A DNA stretch of 64,000 nt from Nocardioides euryhalodurans (GTDB lineage Bacteria > Actinomycetota > Actinomycetes > Propionibacteriales > Nocardioidaceae), in NCBI RefSeq assembly GCF_004564375.1, contig NZ_CP038267.1, positions 3,598,501-3,662,500 of the forward strand, read 5' to 3'. Made by a program: the position numbers and the translations under genes. This document shows positions 41,922-50,189 of the stretch, piece after piece. Position 1 is the first letter of the stretch, and each line of letters opens with the position of its first letter. The notes beneath the pieces are model-generated. The model ran no database searches. It had not been told where the DNA came from and worked only from the letters and a program-made list of their open reading frames with translations.

Positions 41922-42797
41922 GTGCGCCACCGCTACGAGTGCCCGATGCGCTGGGCCGACCTCGACCTGCTCGGCCACGTCAACAACGTGGTGTACGTCG
42001 ACTACCTCCAGGAGGCGCGGGTCGACCTGCTGCGCCACCACGGGCCGGCGGTCCAGTCGGGGGAGGGTCTGGTGGAGGGGGTGGTGGTCGTCCGGCACGA
42101 GGTGTCGTACCTGGCTCCGCTGCTGTTCGGCCGGGAGACGGTCTCCATCGAGGTCTGGGTGACCGAGGTCAGGGCAGCGTCGTTCACGCTGGCCTACGAG
42201 ATCTTCCACGAGCACGACGGCGCGCGACAGGTCTACGCCCGAGCCAGCACCCTGCTGACCCCGTACGTGTTCGCGACCGAGCGGCCCCGTCGGCTCTCGA
42301 CCGCGGAGCGGGAGGCCCTGGAGCCGTACCTCGAGCCCGGCGAGCCGGTTCGGACGCGGCGCCACGAGCCGGTGCGCGACGAGCTCGGTCACTACCCCGT
42401 CCACGTCCGCTTCTCCGACGTCGACGTCTACGGTCACACCAACAACGTGAAGTACTTCGAGTACTTCCAGGAGTCGCGGATCCGGTTGTTCGGCCGGCTG
42501 TGGGAGGGGCTGGGCCAGGACGGTGGGCCGCCGCCGGTCGTGGTGGCCCAGATCGACGTCGACTACGCCGTGCCGATCCTGCTCCGTCCCGAGCCGTACG
42601 ACGCCTGGACCCGCGTCGCCCACCTCGGGTCGACGTCCATGACGCTGGAGGCCGAGATCTGCGACGGGGACGACGTGCTGTCCCGGGCGCGGGTCGTCGT
42701 CGTGTTCGTGGATCCCGCCACCGGCCGTCCGTCCGCCCCGGCGGAGGGCTACCGGGAGCGGCTCACTGCGGCGGTGTCGGCTGCTCGAACGTGTTGA
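41922..42797 (+). CDS. acyl-CoA thioesterase, tandem hotdog domains
   Basis: A 291-residue protein with two 4HBT hotdog domains: RWADLDLLGHVNNVVYVDYLQEAR at about 10-33 and FSDVDVYGHTNNVKYFEYFQESR at about 163-186. Each holds the Asp/Asn motif that binds and cleaves thioesters of CoA. Tandem forms make one double-hotdog unit. GTG at 41922 (VRHRYECPM) is chosen because CAGAGT lies six bases upstream. Its 3' end overlaps the convergent haemoglobin gene by 35 bases. Confidence 0.88.
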   Translation: MRHRYECPMRWADLDLLGHVNNVVYVDYLQEARVDLLRHHGPAVQSGEGLVEGVVVVRHEVSYLAPLLFGRETVSIEVWVTEVRAASFTLAYEIFHEHDGARQVYARASTLLTPYVFATERPRRLSTAEREALEPYLEPGEPVRTRRHEPVRDELGHYPVHVRFSDVDVYGHTNNVKYFEYFQESRIRLFGRLWEGLGQDGGPPPVVVAQIDVDYAVPILLRPEPYDAWTRVAHLGSTSMTLEAEICDGDDVLSRARVVVVFVDPATGRPSAPAEGYRERLTAAVSAARTC

Positions 42798-43155
42798 CCA
42801 TGAACTGCGCTGCGTGGGTGACGTAGTCCCAGAACCGCGCGTCCTGCTCCGGGGTGAGGTCGACCGCGTCGAGCCCCTCGCGGAAGTGGACCAGCCAGCG
42901 CTGCGCCGCCTCGGGGGTCACCGCGAAGGGCGCGTGGCGCATCCGGAGGCGCGGGTGCCCACGGGTGTCCGAGTAGGTCGTGGGCCCGCCCCAGTACTGG
43001 ACGAGGAAGAGCAGGAAGCGCTCCTCGGCCGGACCGAGGTCCTCCTCGGGGTAGAGCGGGCGCAGCACCTCGTCGGTGGCCACGCCCTCGTAGAAGCGGT
43101 GGACGATCCGCCGGAACGTCTCGAACCCGCCGATCTCCTCGTAGAACGTGGTCAC
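42763..43155 (-). CDS. glbO: group II truncated haemoglobin
   Basis: A 130-residue 2-over-2 globin: YEEIGGFETFRRIVHRFYEGVATDEVLRPLYP, then FLLFLVQYWGGP with the conserved Trp region, RLRMRHAPFAV with the proximal His, and FWDYVTHAAQFMVN. GlbO-type globins bind oxygen and can scavenge nitric oxide or peroxide. GTG at 43155 gives VTTFYEEIGG. Overlaps the thioesterase gene tail to tail; 20 bases after the MscS channel gene, so probably co-transcribed with it. Confidence 0.93.
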   Translation of the reverse strand: MTTFYEEIGGFETFRRIVHRFYEGVATDEVLRPLYPEEDLGPAEERFLLFLVQYWGGPTTYSDTRGHPRLRMRHAPFAVTPEAAQRWLVHFREGLDAVDLTPEQDARFWDYVTHAAQFMVNTFEQPTPPQ

Positions 43156-43175
43156 CGGCTCATTGTGCCGGGCGG

Positions 43176-44210
43176 TCACGAGGTCGGCTCGCCCGCGGTC
43201 GACGCGGCGTCGGCCGGCTGCTCCTCGCCGGGTGCACCGCGGTGCCAGACCATGCGCTGCGGGTACGGGATCTCGATGCCCTCGTGGTCGAAGCGCGCCT
43301 TGATCCGCTGACGCATCTCGCGCGCCACGGCCCACTGCTCGAGGGGGGCGGTCTTGAGCGCCACCCGGACGACCACGCCGTCGACGCCGAGCTCCTGGAC
43401 GCCCCAGACCGAGGGCTCCTCGATGATGACGCCCCGATAGTCGTCGTCCTCCCACATGTCGTGGGCGACGTCCTCGAGCACGCGGCGCACCCGGGCGAGG
43501 TCCTCGTGGTAGGCGACGGACACGTCGATGACGCTGCGCGCCCAGTTCTGGGACATGTTGCCGACGCGGACGATCTCGCCGTTGCGGACGTACCAGACGG
43601 TGCCGTTGACGTCGCGCACCCGCGTCACCCGGAGGCTGACCGCCTCCACGGTGCCGCTCGCCTCGCCGAGGTCGACCTCGTCGCCGACGCCGTACTGGTC
43701 CTCGAAGACCATGAAGATGCCGGCGAGGTAGTCGCTGACCAGGCTCTGGGCGCCGAAGCCCAGCGCGATGCCGACGATGCCGGCGCTGGCGATGATCGGG
43801 CCGACGTTGACGCCGATCTCGGCGAGCACCATGGTGCCGATCACGGCGAGCAGGACGCCGGTGATGACGCTCTTGAGCAGCGAGCCCATGGCCTTCGCGC
43901 GCTGGACCCGGCGGGTGGCGGTCGCCAGCTCCGTGGGGGAGGGCATCTTGGCCTTGCCGGCACCGAGCGAGAGACGGCCCACGCGGGCGGTCAGCGCCCC
44001 GGACTCGGCCCGGGCGACCAGCCGGTCGACCAGCCGGCCGAGAACCCAGCGGAGCACGAAGAAGAGGATGAGCAGGCCGGCGATGGCCAGCGGCGTGCCG
44101 ACCAGCAGGTCGGCGGCCCAGGCCGCCTGGTCGTTGCCCGTCCAGTCGAGGACGGTGTTGCAGACGTACTCCTCGTCGGTGCACGGGTCGGTCGTGACTA
44201 TCTGCAGCAT
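43176..44210 (-). CDS. small-conductance mechanosensitive channel (MscS family)
   Basis: A 344-residue membrane protein: three helices in the first 160 residues, with the pore helix in VGPIIASAGIVGIALGFGAQSLVSDYLAGIF, then the beta domain (GDEVDLGEASGTVEAVSLRVTRVRDVNGTVWYVRNGEI) and the alpha-beta C-terminal domain. It opens when membrane tension rises during osmotic downshock. ATG at 44210 is six bases after CATACT. Divergent from the small exported-protein gene. Confidence 0.93.
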   Translation of the reverse strand: MLQIVTTDPCTDEEYVCNTVLDWTGNDQAAWAADLLVGTPLAIAGLLILFFVLRWVLGRLVDRLVARAESGALTARVGRLSLGAGKAKMPSPTELATATRRVQRAKAMGSLLKSVITGVLLAVIGTMVLAEIGVNVGPIIASAGIVGIALGFGAQSLVSDYLAGIFMVFEDQYGVGDEVDLGEASGTVEAVSLRVTRVRDVNGTVWYVRNGEIVRVGNMSQNWARSVIDVSVAYHEDLARVRRVLEDVAHDMWEDDDYRGVIIEEPSVWGVQELGVDGVVVRVALKTAPLEQWAVAREMRQRIKARFDHEGIEIPYPQRMVWHRGAPGEEQPADAASTAGEPTS

Positions 44211-44216
44211 CCATCC

Positions 44217-44222
44217 AGTATG
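44217..44222 (-). promoter_or_regulatory. -10 element (CATACT) of the MscS gene
   Basis: CATACT, six bases, ATG at 44210; leaderless-type arrangement. Confidence 0.4.
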
Positions 44223-44342
44223 TCGACCTCGTGCCCCACGTCGAATCGGTGCACGCGGGGCCGCGCCAGGTGTGACGGAGTCGACGTCGCCCGCCGGCGT
44301 ACGCCCTCGCGGGCGGCTGGACCGAACGGGCGGGGACTCCGA

Positions 44343-44348
44343 TATCCT
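44343..44348 (+). promoter_or_regulatory. -10 element (TATCCT) of small exported-protein gene
   Basis: TATCCT, six bases, GTG at 44355; leaderless-type arrangement. Confidence 0.5.
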
Positions 44349-44354
44349 CCCCTC

Positions 44355-44696
44355 GTGACCTCGACGCTGACCCGCCGCATCACCCTCCTGCTCCTCGCGT
44401 CCGCGCTGCCCGTCCTGGTGGCAGCGCCCGCCGGCGCGGAGGTCCCGGAGGGCTGGAGCACTCCCGAGGACGTGAGCCTGCTCCAGATCCTCGTGGTCGT
44501 GGCCGGCATCCCGCTCGTGCTGTTCGCACTCATCACGCTCGCCGTGCTGCTGCCGGCCCTGACCCGTGGCGAGAAGCTGCTGCCGAGCACCGAGAGCAAG
44601 GACCAGTGGTTCGGCGGTCCGGGCGGCTCGGCCGGCGAGCTCGAGCCGGCTGGCCGGCAGACCGGGACGACCGGTGGGGCCAGTGGCAGCTGGTGA
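44355..44696 (+). CDS. small exported membrane protein, unknown
   Basis: A 113-residue protein with a cleavable signal (residues 1-26, ending APAGA), a short outer part, one membrane helix (about 42-66, ILVVVAGIPLVLFALITLAVLLPAL) and a cytoplasmic Gly/Ser-rich tail. It has no named function that I recognise. GTG start set by TATCCT upstream. It overlaps the following DUF5130-like gene by 14 bases, so the two products may work together. Confidence 0.75.
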   Translation: MTSTLTRRITLLLLASALPVLVAAPAGAEVPEGWSTPEDVSLLQILVVVAGIPLVLFALITLAVLLPALTRGEKLLPSTESKDQWFGGPGGSAGELEPAGRQTGTTGGASGSW

Positions 44697-45063
44697 GCTC
44701 CGGTCCTCGGACCGTCACGAGATCGACACCGCGATCCGGGCGGCGGAGCAGGCGAGCCGCTACGAGTTCTCGGTCTTCGTCGGGAAGGCCGACGGCGCAC
44801 CCCGCGAGTTCGCCACCCGGCTCCACGCGGCCTCGGTCGCCCCGGACCGCAGCGTCCTGATCCTGGTCGACCCCCGCGCCCGCGTGATCGAGGTCGTCAC
44901 CGGGGCCGACGTACGCCGCACCCTCGACGACCAGTCAGTCGAGCTGGCCGTGCTGCAGATGCGCAGCTCGTTCGCCGAGGGCGACCTCGTCGTCGGCCTG
45001 GTCCGCGGGATCGCCCAGCTCGCCGAGCACGCGCGCGCCCCGCAGACCCGCCACGCCCACTGA
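44683..45063 (+). CDS. DUF5130-like protein (TPM-fold)
   Basis: A 126-residue soluble protein. EIDTAIRAAEQASRYEFSVFVG, FATRLHAASVAPDRSVLILVDP and LDDQSVELAVLQMRSSFAEGDLVVGLVRGI match a conserved actinobacterial family known as DUF5130, which resembles the TPM-domain fold; function not established. GTG at 44683 chosen as the family start (about ten residues before the first helix); GTG at 44674 is possible. Downstream is the second copy of the hairpin repeat. Confidence 0.8.
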   Translation: MAAGELRSSDRHEIDTAIRAAEQASRYEFSVFVGKADGAPREFATRLHAASVAPDRSVLILVDPRARVIEVVTGADVRRTLDDQSVELAVLQMRSSFAEGDLVVGLVRGIAQLAEHARAPQTRHAH

Positions 45064-45093
45064 TCCCGCGGCGGCGCCCTCGGGTTGCCCGAC

Positions 45094-45150
45094 AGCTGAC
45101 CGCGAACATCATCATTTCGTGAGCGGGAACGATGATCTTCGCGGTCAGCT
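45094..45150. repeat. hairpin repeat, copy 2
   Basis: Near-perfect inverted repeat: 20-base arms starting AGCTGACCGCGAACATC and ending CTTCGCGGTCAGCT, with a single mismatch and a 17-base loop. It lies between convergent genes and so may act as a two-way terminator. Closely similar to copy 1 at 24942-24994. Confidence 0.7.
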
Positions 45151-45156
45151 ATCCGC

Positions 45157-47700
45157 TCAGGCCCGGGCGTCCCGCTCCTGGGCAGCCAGCGCGCGGACGA
45201 CGTCGGCGCGTCCCTCACTGACGTAGCGCCGCGCGCCCGGGGCGGCCGAGGTCGTGGCCAGCCAGGCGTCGACGGTCTCGAGCAGCTCCGGCGAGGCCAG
45301 CGGCTTCGGGAAGATGTGCTCCAGCGCGACCGACGCCTTGTGGGTGCCGATCTCGTCCCACAGCGTCTCGGCCGCCTCGAAGTACTTCGCGACGTACGGC
45401 CCCAGCACGTCGGTCTGGTCGGGGCGCATGAAGGACAGCACGATCGACCGCGAGGTCTCGTTGGGCGTCGTCTTGTCGACGACCGCCGCCCAGGCCTCGG
45501 CCTTGGCCTCGGCCGTCGGGCGCGAGGCCCGCGCGGCGGCGGCCTTCTCGCGGCCCGAGATCGTGTGGTCGCGGGCGAGCTCGGCGGCGATCTCCGCCTC
45601 GTCGGCACGCCCCGCCCGGGCCAGGCCCGTCAGCAGCGACCAGCGCAGGTCCTGGTCGACGTCGAGCCCCTCGAGGGTGGCCGTGCCGTCGAGCAGCGCC
45701 GCCAGGTGGTCCAGCGCCTGCGGGCTGCGGGCGGCCGCGGCGTACTGGCGGACGAAGGTCAGCTGGTGGTCGCTGCCCGGCACAGCGTCCTCGGCGAGGG
45801 CGCGCAGCCCCTCCTCCCACTCGGCCTTGAGCGCGTCGCGGTGCTCCGGTGCGGAGTAGGTGCTGGCCGCGAGCGCGGCGAAGCGGGGGAGGCTCGACAG
45901 GCCCGAGGGGTCGGTCTCGGCGCCGATGTTGCGCAGCACGAGGTGCACGAAGTCGGTCGCCCGCATCTGGGCGTCGCGCGTCATGTCCCACGCTGCCCCC
46001 CAGCACACGGCCCGCGCCAGCGAGTCGTCGAGCCGACCGAGCTCGGTGACCGCGGTCTCGAGGGAGCGCTCGTCGAGCCGGATCTTGGCGTACGTGAGGT
46101 CCTCGTCGTTGAGGATCAGCAGGTCGGGCTGCGGCACCCCGGCGAGCTGGGGGAGCACGGTGAGCTCGCCCTGGACGTCGACCTCGAAGCGGTCGCGGCG
46201 CACCAGGGAGCCGTTCACGTCGTCGTAGAGGCCGATCGCGATCCGGTGCCGGCGCAGGGTCGGCCAGTCCGGGTGGGCGCTCTGGCGTACGGCGAAGCTC
46301 GCGTAGCGGCCGGCCTCGTCCAGCTCGAACTCGGGCGCCAGCGTGTTGACCCCCGCGGTCTGCAGCCACTCGGTGGCCCAGCCCTCGAGCTCGCGGCCCG
46401 AGGACTTCTCCAGCGCGGCGAGCAGGTCCGCGAACTGGCTGTTGTCGTAGGCGAAGGCGTGGAAGTAGTCGGTCAGCCCGGCGAGGAACGGCTTGAGCCC
46501 CACCCAGGCGACGAGCTGCTTGAGCACCGCCGCCCCCTTGGCGTAGGTGATCATGTCGAAGTTGACCTCGACCGCGTGGAGGTCGACGTTGTCGGCCGCG
46601 ATCGGGTGCGTGCTCGGGAGCTGGTCCTGGCGGTAGCCGGTCTGCTTCCGCGAGTTGGTGAAGCCGGTCCACGACTCGGTGAAGTCGGTGGCCTCGACGG
46701 CCGCGTGGTAGCAGGCCCACTCGGCGAAGGACTCGTTGAGCCAGAGGTCGTCCCACCACTTCATGGTCACCAGGTCGCCGAACCACATGTGGGCCATCTC
46801 GTGGAGGATCACCGAGGCGCGGAACTCGTAGAACGAGCGGTCCTGGCGGCTGCGGGGGAGGTACTCGTCGCGCAGCGTCACGCAACCGGCGTTCTCCATC
46901 GCGCCCATGTTGTACTCCGGCACGTAGAGCTGGTCGTACTTCTCGAACGGGTAGGGGTAGCCGAAGGCGTCCTCGAAGAACTCGAAACCCTGCCGGGTGA
47001 GCAGCAGCAGCTCGTCGAGGTCGAGGTGCTCGACCAGCGACTGCCGGCAGTAGTGCCCGAGCGGGATCGTGCCGTGCCTCCCCACGTAGGTGTCGAGCAC
47101 CTCGTGGTACTCGCCTGCCACGACCGCGGTGATGTAGGTCGACATCCGCTTGGTCGTCGGGAAGTGCCAGACGGCCGCGCCCTCACCGGCCGGCACCGGC
47201 TCCGGGGTCGGCGCGTTCGAGACGACCCGCCAGTGGGCCGGCGCGGTCACGTTGAAGGTGAAGACGCTCTTGAGGTCGGGCTGCTCGAAGGTGGCGTAGA
47301 CGCGGCGGGCGTCGGGCACCTCGAACTGGCTGTAGCAGTAGACCCGGTCGTCGACGGGGTCGACGAAGCGGTGCAGGCCCTCGCCGGTCCGGCTGTAGGT
47401 GCAGTCGGCCACCACGACGAGCTCGTTGCTCGCGGCGAGGCCGGTCAGCGCGATCCGGCTGTCGGAGTACGCCGTCGCGGGGTCGAGCTCGGTGCCGTTG
47501 AGCGTGATCGAGTGCACGGTGGCGTCGACGAGGTCGACGAAGGTGTCGCTGCCGGGACGCGCGCACTCGAAGCGGATCGTCGTCGTCGATCCGAAGGTCG
47601 TCGCGCCCGTGGTGAGGTCGAGGTCGACGGTGTAGGACGTCACGTCGAGCAGGTCCGCGCGGGCCGTGGCCTCGTCGCGGGTGAGGTTCGTTCCCGGCAT
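45157..47700 (-). CDS. pepN: aminopeptidase N (M1 family)
   Basis: An 847-residue zinc aminopeptidase. GAMEN (PEYNMGAMENAGCVT) binds the substrate N-terminus; VILHEMAHMWFGDLVTMKWWDDLWLNESFAEW is the HEXXH-18-E zinc site; a Tyr-containing region and an ERAP1-like C-terminal domain follow. Length matches the Streptomyces-type PepN. ATG at 47700 with GAGAGG upstream; the element GAGGATCGCGGTC before the start also precedes the chrA start. Divergent from the CHAP protein gene. Confidence 0.95.
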   Translation of the reverse strand: MPGTNLTRDEATARADLLDVTSYTVDLDLTTGATTFGSTTTIRFECARPGSDTFVDLVDATVHSITLNGTELDPATAYSDSRIALTGLAASNELVVVADCTYSRTGEGLHRFVDPVDDRVYCYSQFEVPDARRVYATFEQPDLKSVFTFNVTAPAHWRVVSNAPTPEPVPAGEGAAVWHFPTTKRMSTYITAVVAGEYHEVLDTYVGRHGTIPLGHYCRQSLVEHLDLDELLLLTRQGFEFFEDAFGYPYPFEKYDQLYVPEYNMGAMENAGCVTLRDEYLPRSRQDRSFYEFRASVILHEMAHMWFGDLVTMKWWDDLWLNESFAEWACYHAAVEATDFTESWTGFTNSRKQTGYRQDQLPSTHPIAADNVDLHAVEVNFDMITYAKGAAVLKQLVAWVGLKPFLAGLTDYFHAFAYDNSQFADLLAALEKSSGRELEGWATEWLQTAGVNTLAPEFELDEAGRYASFAVRQSAHPDWPTLRRHRIAIGLYDDVNGSLVRRDRFEVDVQGELTVLPQLAGVPQPDLLILNDEDLTYAKIRLDERSLETAVTELGRLDDSLARAVCWGAAWDMTRDAQMRATDFVHLVLRNIGAETDPSGLSSLPRFAALAASTYSAPEHRDALKAEWEEGLRALAEDAVPGSDHQLTFVRQYAAAARSPQALDHLAALLDGTATLEGLDVDQDLRWSLLTGLARAGRADEAEIAAELARDHTISGREKAAAARASRPTAEAKAEAWAAVVDKTTPNETSRSIVLSFMRPDQTDVLGPYVAKYFEAAETLWDEIGTHKASVALEHIFPKPLASPELLETVDAWLATTSAAPGARRYVSEGRADVVRALAAQERDARA

Positions 47701-47845
47701 GACCGCGATCCTCTCACCGGGTCGGGTAGCCGCCGAATTGGGCGGCGTGCGCGGGGGTGGAGGGCCTGCCGGGACGGGTGGGGCATCTGAGAATTCTGGT
47801 GCGAACTGCTGCGCGCCTCCTTGACATCGGGTTGAATCGCTCCCC

Positions 47846-49474
47846 GTGACCCCGCCCCCCCGGTCTCCTCTCGCGGCACTGACAGCGGCCCTGCCCCTGT
47901 CGCTGCTGCTGGTGATGCTGCTCACGCTGCTCTCCCCGCTGCCCTCCGCCACCGCCGCGAGCAGCTATCTGTGCACCGGCTACGACAGCTGCCAGGACCG
48001 CGGCTACGGCCACTTCGGCTACAAGCGCGCGAACGACCGGATGTGGTGGCGGATGTACTCCGGCCACAACTGCACCAACTACGTCGCCTACCGCCTGGTC
48101 CGGGGCGGCATGTCCGCCGAGCGGCCGTGGAGCGGCAGCGGCAACGCCTCCAACTGGGGACCGGCCAACCGCCGCATCACCGACGACACCCCGATGGTCG
48201 GTGCCGTCGCGTGGTGGCGGGCCAACGTCCCCGGGGCGGGGTCGTCCGGCCACGTGGCGTACGTCGAGCGGGTCGTGTCCGCACGCAGGATCGTGGTCTC
48301 CGAGGACAGTTGGGGTGGGGACTTCCACTGGCGCACCATCACCAAGCGCGGGACCGGCTGGCCCTCGGGCTTCGTGCACTTCGACGACCGGGAGGTGCGC
48401 GCCACCTCCGACCCGGTGGTCACCGGCACCCCGGCGATCGGCGCCACCCTCCGCGTCGACCTCGGTCGCTGGACGCCGACCGCGACCACCTCGGTGCAGT
48501 GGCTGGCCGCGGGCAAGCCGATCGAGGGCGCGACCGCGACCTCCTTCACCCCGACGCTCGCCCAGCGCGGCAAGCGGCTGACCGCCCGGGTGTCGGCCAC
48601 GGCCCGGGGCCACCTCCCGGGCCGCGAGACCACGGCGCCGACCACCCGTGTCGTCCGCGGCACCCTGGCCACCGCGGTCGCGCCCACCGTCTCCGGCACG
48701 CCGCAGGTCGACGAGGTGCTCGAGGTCCTGCCGGGCTCGCTCACGCCGTCCGCGACGACCCGCACCTTCCGGTGGTACGCCGACGGGCAGCGGATCGAGG
48801 GCGCCGACGCCCGCAGGCTGCGGCTGCGCCAGGAGCACATCCGCAGCCGGATCACCGCCACCGTGGTCTCGACCCGCGAGGGCTACCGCCGGCACTCCGT
48901 CAGCACCGCGGCCACGACCCGGGTGGCGGCCGGGGAGTTCGACGTCACCACCCCGTTCGCGCTGTCCGGCACCCCGCGGCTCGACCGGCGCCTCGAGGTG
49001 GCGGCCGGGACGTTCGCCCCGGCGGGCGCCACCGTGACCCACACCTGGCTCCGCGACGGCGAGCCGATCCCGCGGGCGACCGGGAACGCGTACGTCGCGA
49101 CCGTGGACGACGTCGGCCACCGGCTGTCCGTGCGTGTCGACCTGCAGCACCCGGGCTACCGCGACCACACGGTCACGATGGCCGCGGCCGGTCCCGTGGT
49201 CACGCCGGCGACGCTGCGCCTCGGCGCGACCGGCCGGCGCGGCCGCGCGGTCGTCGTGCTGCGGGTCGCCGCGGCCGGCGTCCCCGGGCCGCGGGGCGAG
49301 GCGACCCTCCGGATCGGGCGTACGTCGGTCACCGGCGACGTCGTCGACGGCCGGCTGCGCGCCGTGCTGCGGGGGATCGCCCCGGGGCGTCACACGGTCC
49401 GCGCGTCGTACACCGGCACCGGTGTGGTGGTGGGCGGCAAGGCCACGACGACGGTGCGGGTGCCCCGCCGCTGA
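47846..49474 (+). CDS. secreted CHAP-domain protein with Ig-like repeats
   Basis: A 542-residue exported protein. Signal peptide 1-38. The CHAP domain (about 55-170) has Cys76 in SGHNCTNYVAYRL, His136 in SSGHVAYVERV and SEDSWGG, giving the Cys/His/acid set of peptidoglycan amidases or endopeptidases. Three repeats of about 95 residues follow (each with a VSGTP/VTGTP/LSGTP-type start and W-x-x-x-G-x-x-I), which look like bacterial Ig-like modules, then a fourth Ig-like end. It probably cuts or binds cell wall. GTG start at 47846; no convincing -10. Confidence 0.85.
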   Translation: MTPPPRSPLAALTAALPLSLLLVMLLTLLSPLPSATAASSYLCTGYDSCQDRGYGHFGYKRANDRMWWRMYSGHNCTNYVAYRLVRGGMSAERPWSGSGNASNWGPANRRITDDTPMVGAVAWWRANVPGAGSSGHVAYVERVVSARRIVVSEDSWGGDFHWRTITKRGTGWPSGFVHFDDREVRATSDPVVTGTPAIGATLRVDLGRWTPTATTSVQWLAAGKPIEGATATSFTPTLAQRGKRLTARVSATARGHLPGRETTAPTTRVVRGTLATAVAPTVSGTPQVDEVLEVLPGSLTPSATTRTFRWYADGQRIEGADARRLRLRQEHIRSRITATVVSTREGYRRHSVSTAATTRVAAGEFDVTTPFALSGTPRLDRRLEVAAGTFAPAGATVTHTWLRDGEPIPRATGNAYVATVDDVGHRLSVRVDLQHPGYRDHTVTMAAAGPVVTPATLRLGATGRRGRAVVVLRVAAAGVPGPRGEATLRIGRTSVTGDVVDGRLRAVLRGIAPGRHTVRASYTGTGVVVGGKATTTVRVPRR

Positions 49475-49475
49475 C

Positions 49476-49502
49476 GGAATAACGGTCCCGAGGGACGAGG
49501 TT
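49476..49502 (+). promoter_or_regulatory. SigR/SigH-type promoter of the Rv2466c-like gene
   Basis: GGAAT, 19 bases, GTT, ending eight bases before the ATG at 49511. This agrees with the SigR/SigH consensus; the M. tuberculosis homologue Rv2466c is known to be under SigH. Confidence 0.6.
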
Positions 49503-49510
49503 GCCCCAGC

Positions 49511-50116
49511 ATGACCCCCACCAATGCAGACTTCTGGTTCGACCCTGCCTGCCCCTTCGCCTGGATCACCTCCCGCTGGATCCGCGAGGTCGAGAAGGTC
49601 CGCGACATCTCGGTCACCTGGCACGTCATGAGCCTCGCCTACCTCAACGAGGACAAGGACGTGCCCGACGAGTACCGCGAGTTCCTCAAGGACGCCTGGG
49701 GCCCGGTGCGTGTCGTGATGGCCGCCGAGCAGCTCCACGGCAAGGAGGCGCTGCTCCCGCTCTACACCGCGCTCGGCACCCGGCGCCACCACGACGGCCG
49801 GGACTTCGACCGCGCGACGATCGAGGAGGCGCTGGTCGAGGCCGGGCTGCCGACCTCGCTGGCCGACGCGATGTACGACTCCTCCTACGACGACGCGATC
49901 CGCAAGTCCCACCACCTCGGCATGGACCAGGTGGGCCACGAGGTCGGCACGCCGACCATCGCCTTCGACGGCACCGCGTTCTTCGGCCCGGTCATCAGCA
50001 GCATCCCCCGCGGCGAGGAGGCCGGCCAGCTCTGGGACGGCTGCATCGCCATCGCGAAGGTGCCGTTCTTCTACGAGCTCAAGCGCTCCCGCACCCGGGA
50101 GCTCGACTTCAGCTGA
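49511..50116 (+). CDS. DsbA-fold thiol protein, Rv2466c (mycothiol-linked nitroreductase) family
   Basis: A 201-residue thioredoxin-superfamily protein closely resembling Rv2466c: [62 protein letters not shown] with the cis-proline, [20 protein letters not shown]. Rv2466c uses CPWC with mycothiol and F420-type or mycoredoxin chemistry. Here the second cysteine is replaced (CPFA, C14 and A17), so only a monothiol, glutaredoxin-like reaction is possible. Cytoplasmic. SigR/SigH-type promoter directly upstream. Confidence 0.9.
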   Translation: MTPTNADFWFDPACPFAWITSRWIREVEKVRDISVTWHVMSLAYLNEDKDVPDEYREFLKDAWGPVRVVMAAEQLHGKEALLPLYTALGTRRHHDGRDFDRATIEEALVEAGLPTSLADAMYDSSYDDAIRKSHHLGMDQVGHEVGTPTIAFDGTAFFGPVISSIPRGEEAGQLWDGCIAIAKVPFFYELKRSRTRELDFS

Positions 50117-50124
50117 CCCGCCGG

Positions 50125-50156
50125 GTCGACCCCGCGGCCGTGCCCGCGGGGTCGAC
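50125..50156 (+). terminator. terminator of the Rv2466c-like gene
   Basis: Perfect 13-bp stem (GTCGACCCCGCGG / CCGCGGGGTCGAC) with a 6-base loop, nine bases past the stop. Confidence 0.65.
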
Positions 50157-50189
50157 ACCGTGGCGGGCGTGACGCATGATGCCGGGGTC

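Noticed and set aside
47821-47826. A perfect -35 TTGACA just before the CHAP protein gene
   Set aside because: No -10 element lies 16-19 bases downstream; that position falls at the start codon of the gene.
49485-49496. GTCCC-GA-GGGAC as a further DosR-type box
   Set aside because: The half-sites are in the reverse order to the DosR core and only two bases apart; it lies inside the SigR/SigH-type promoter spacer.
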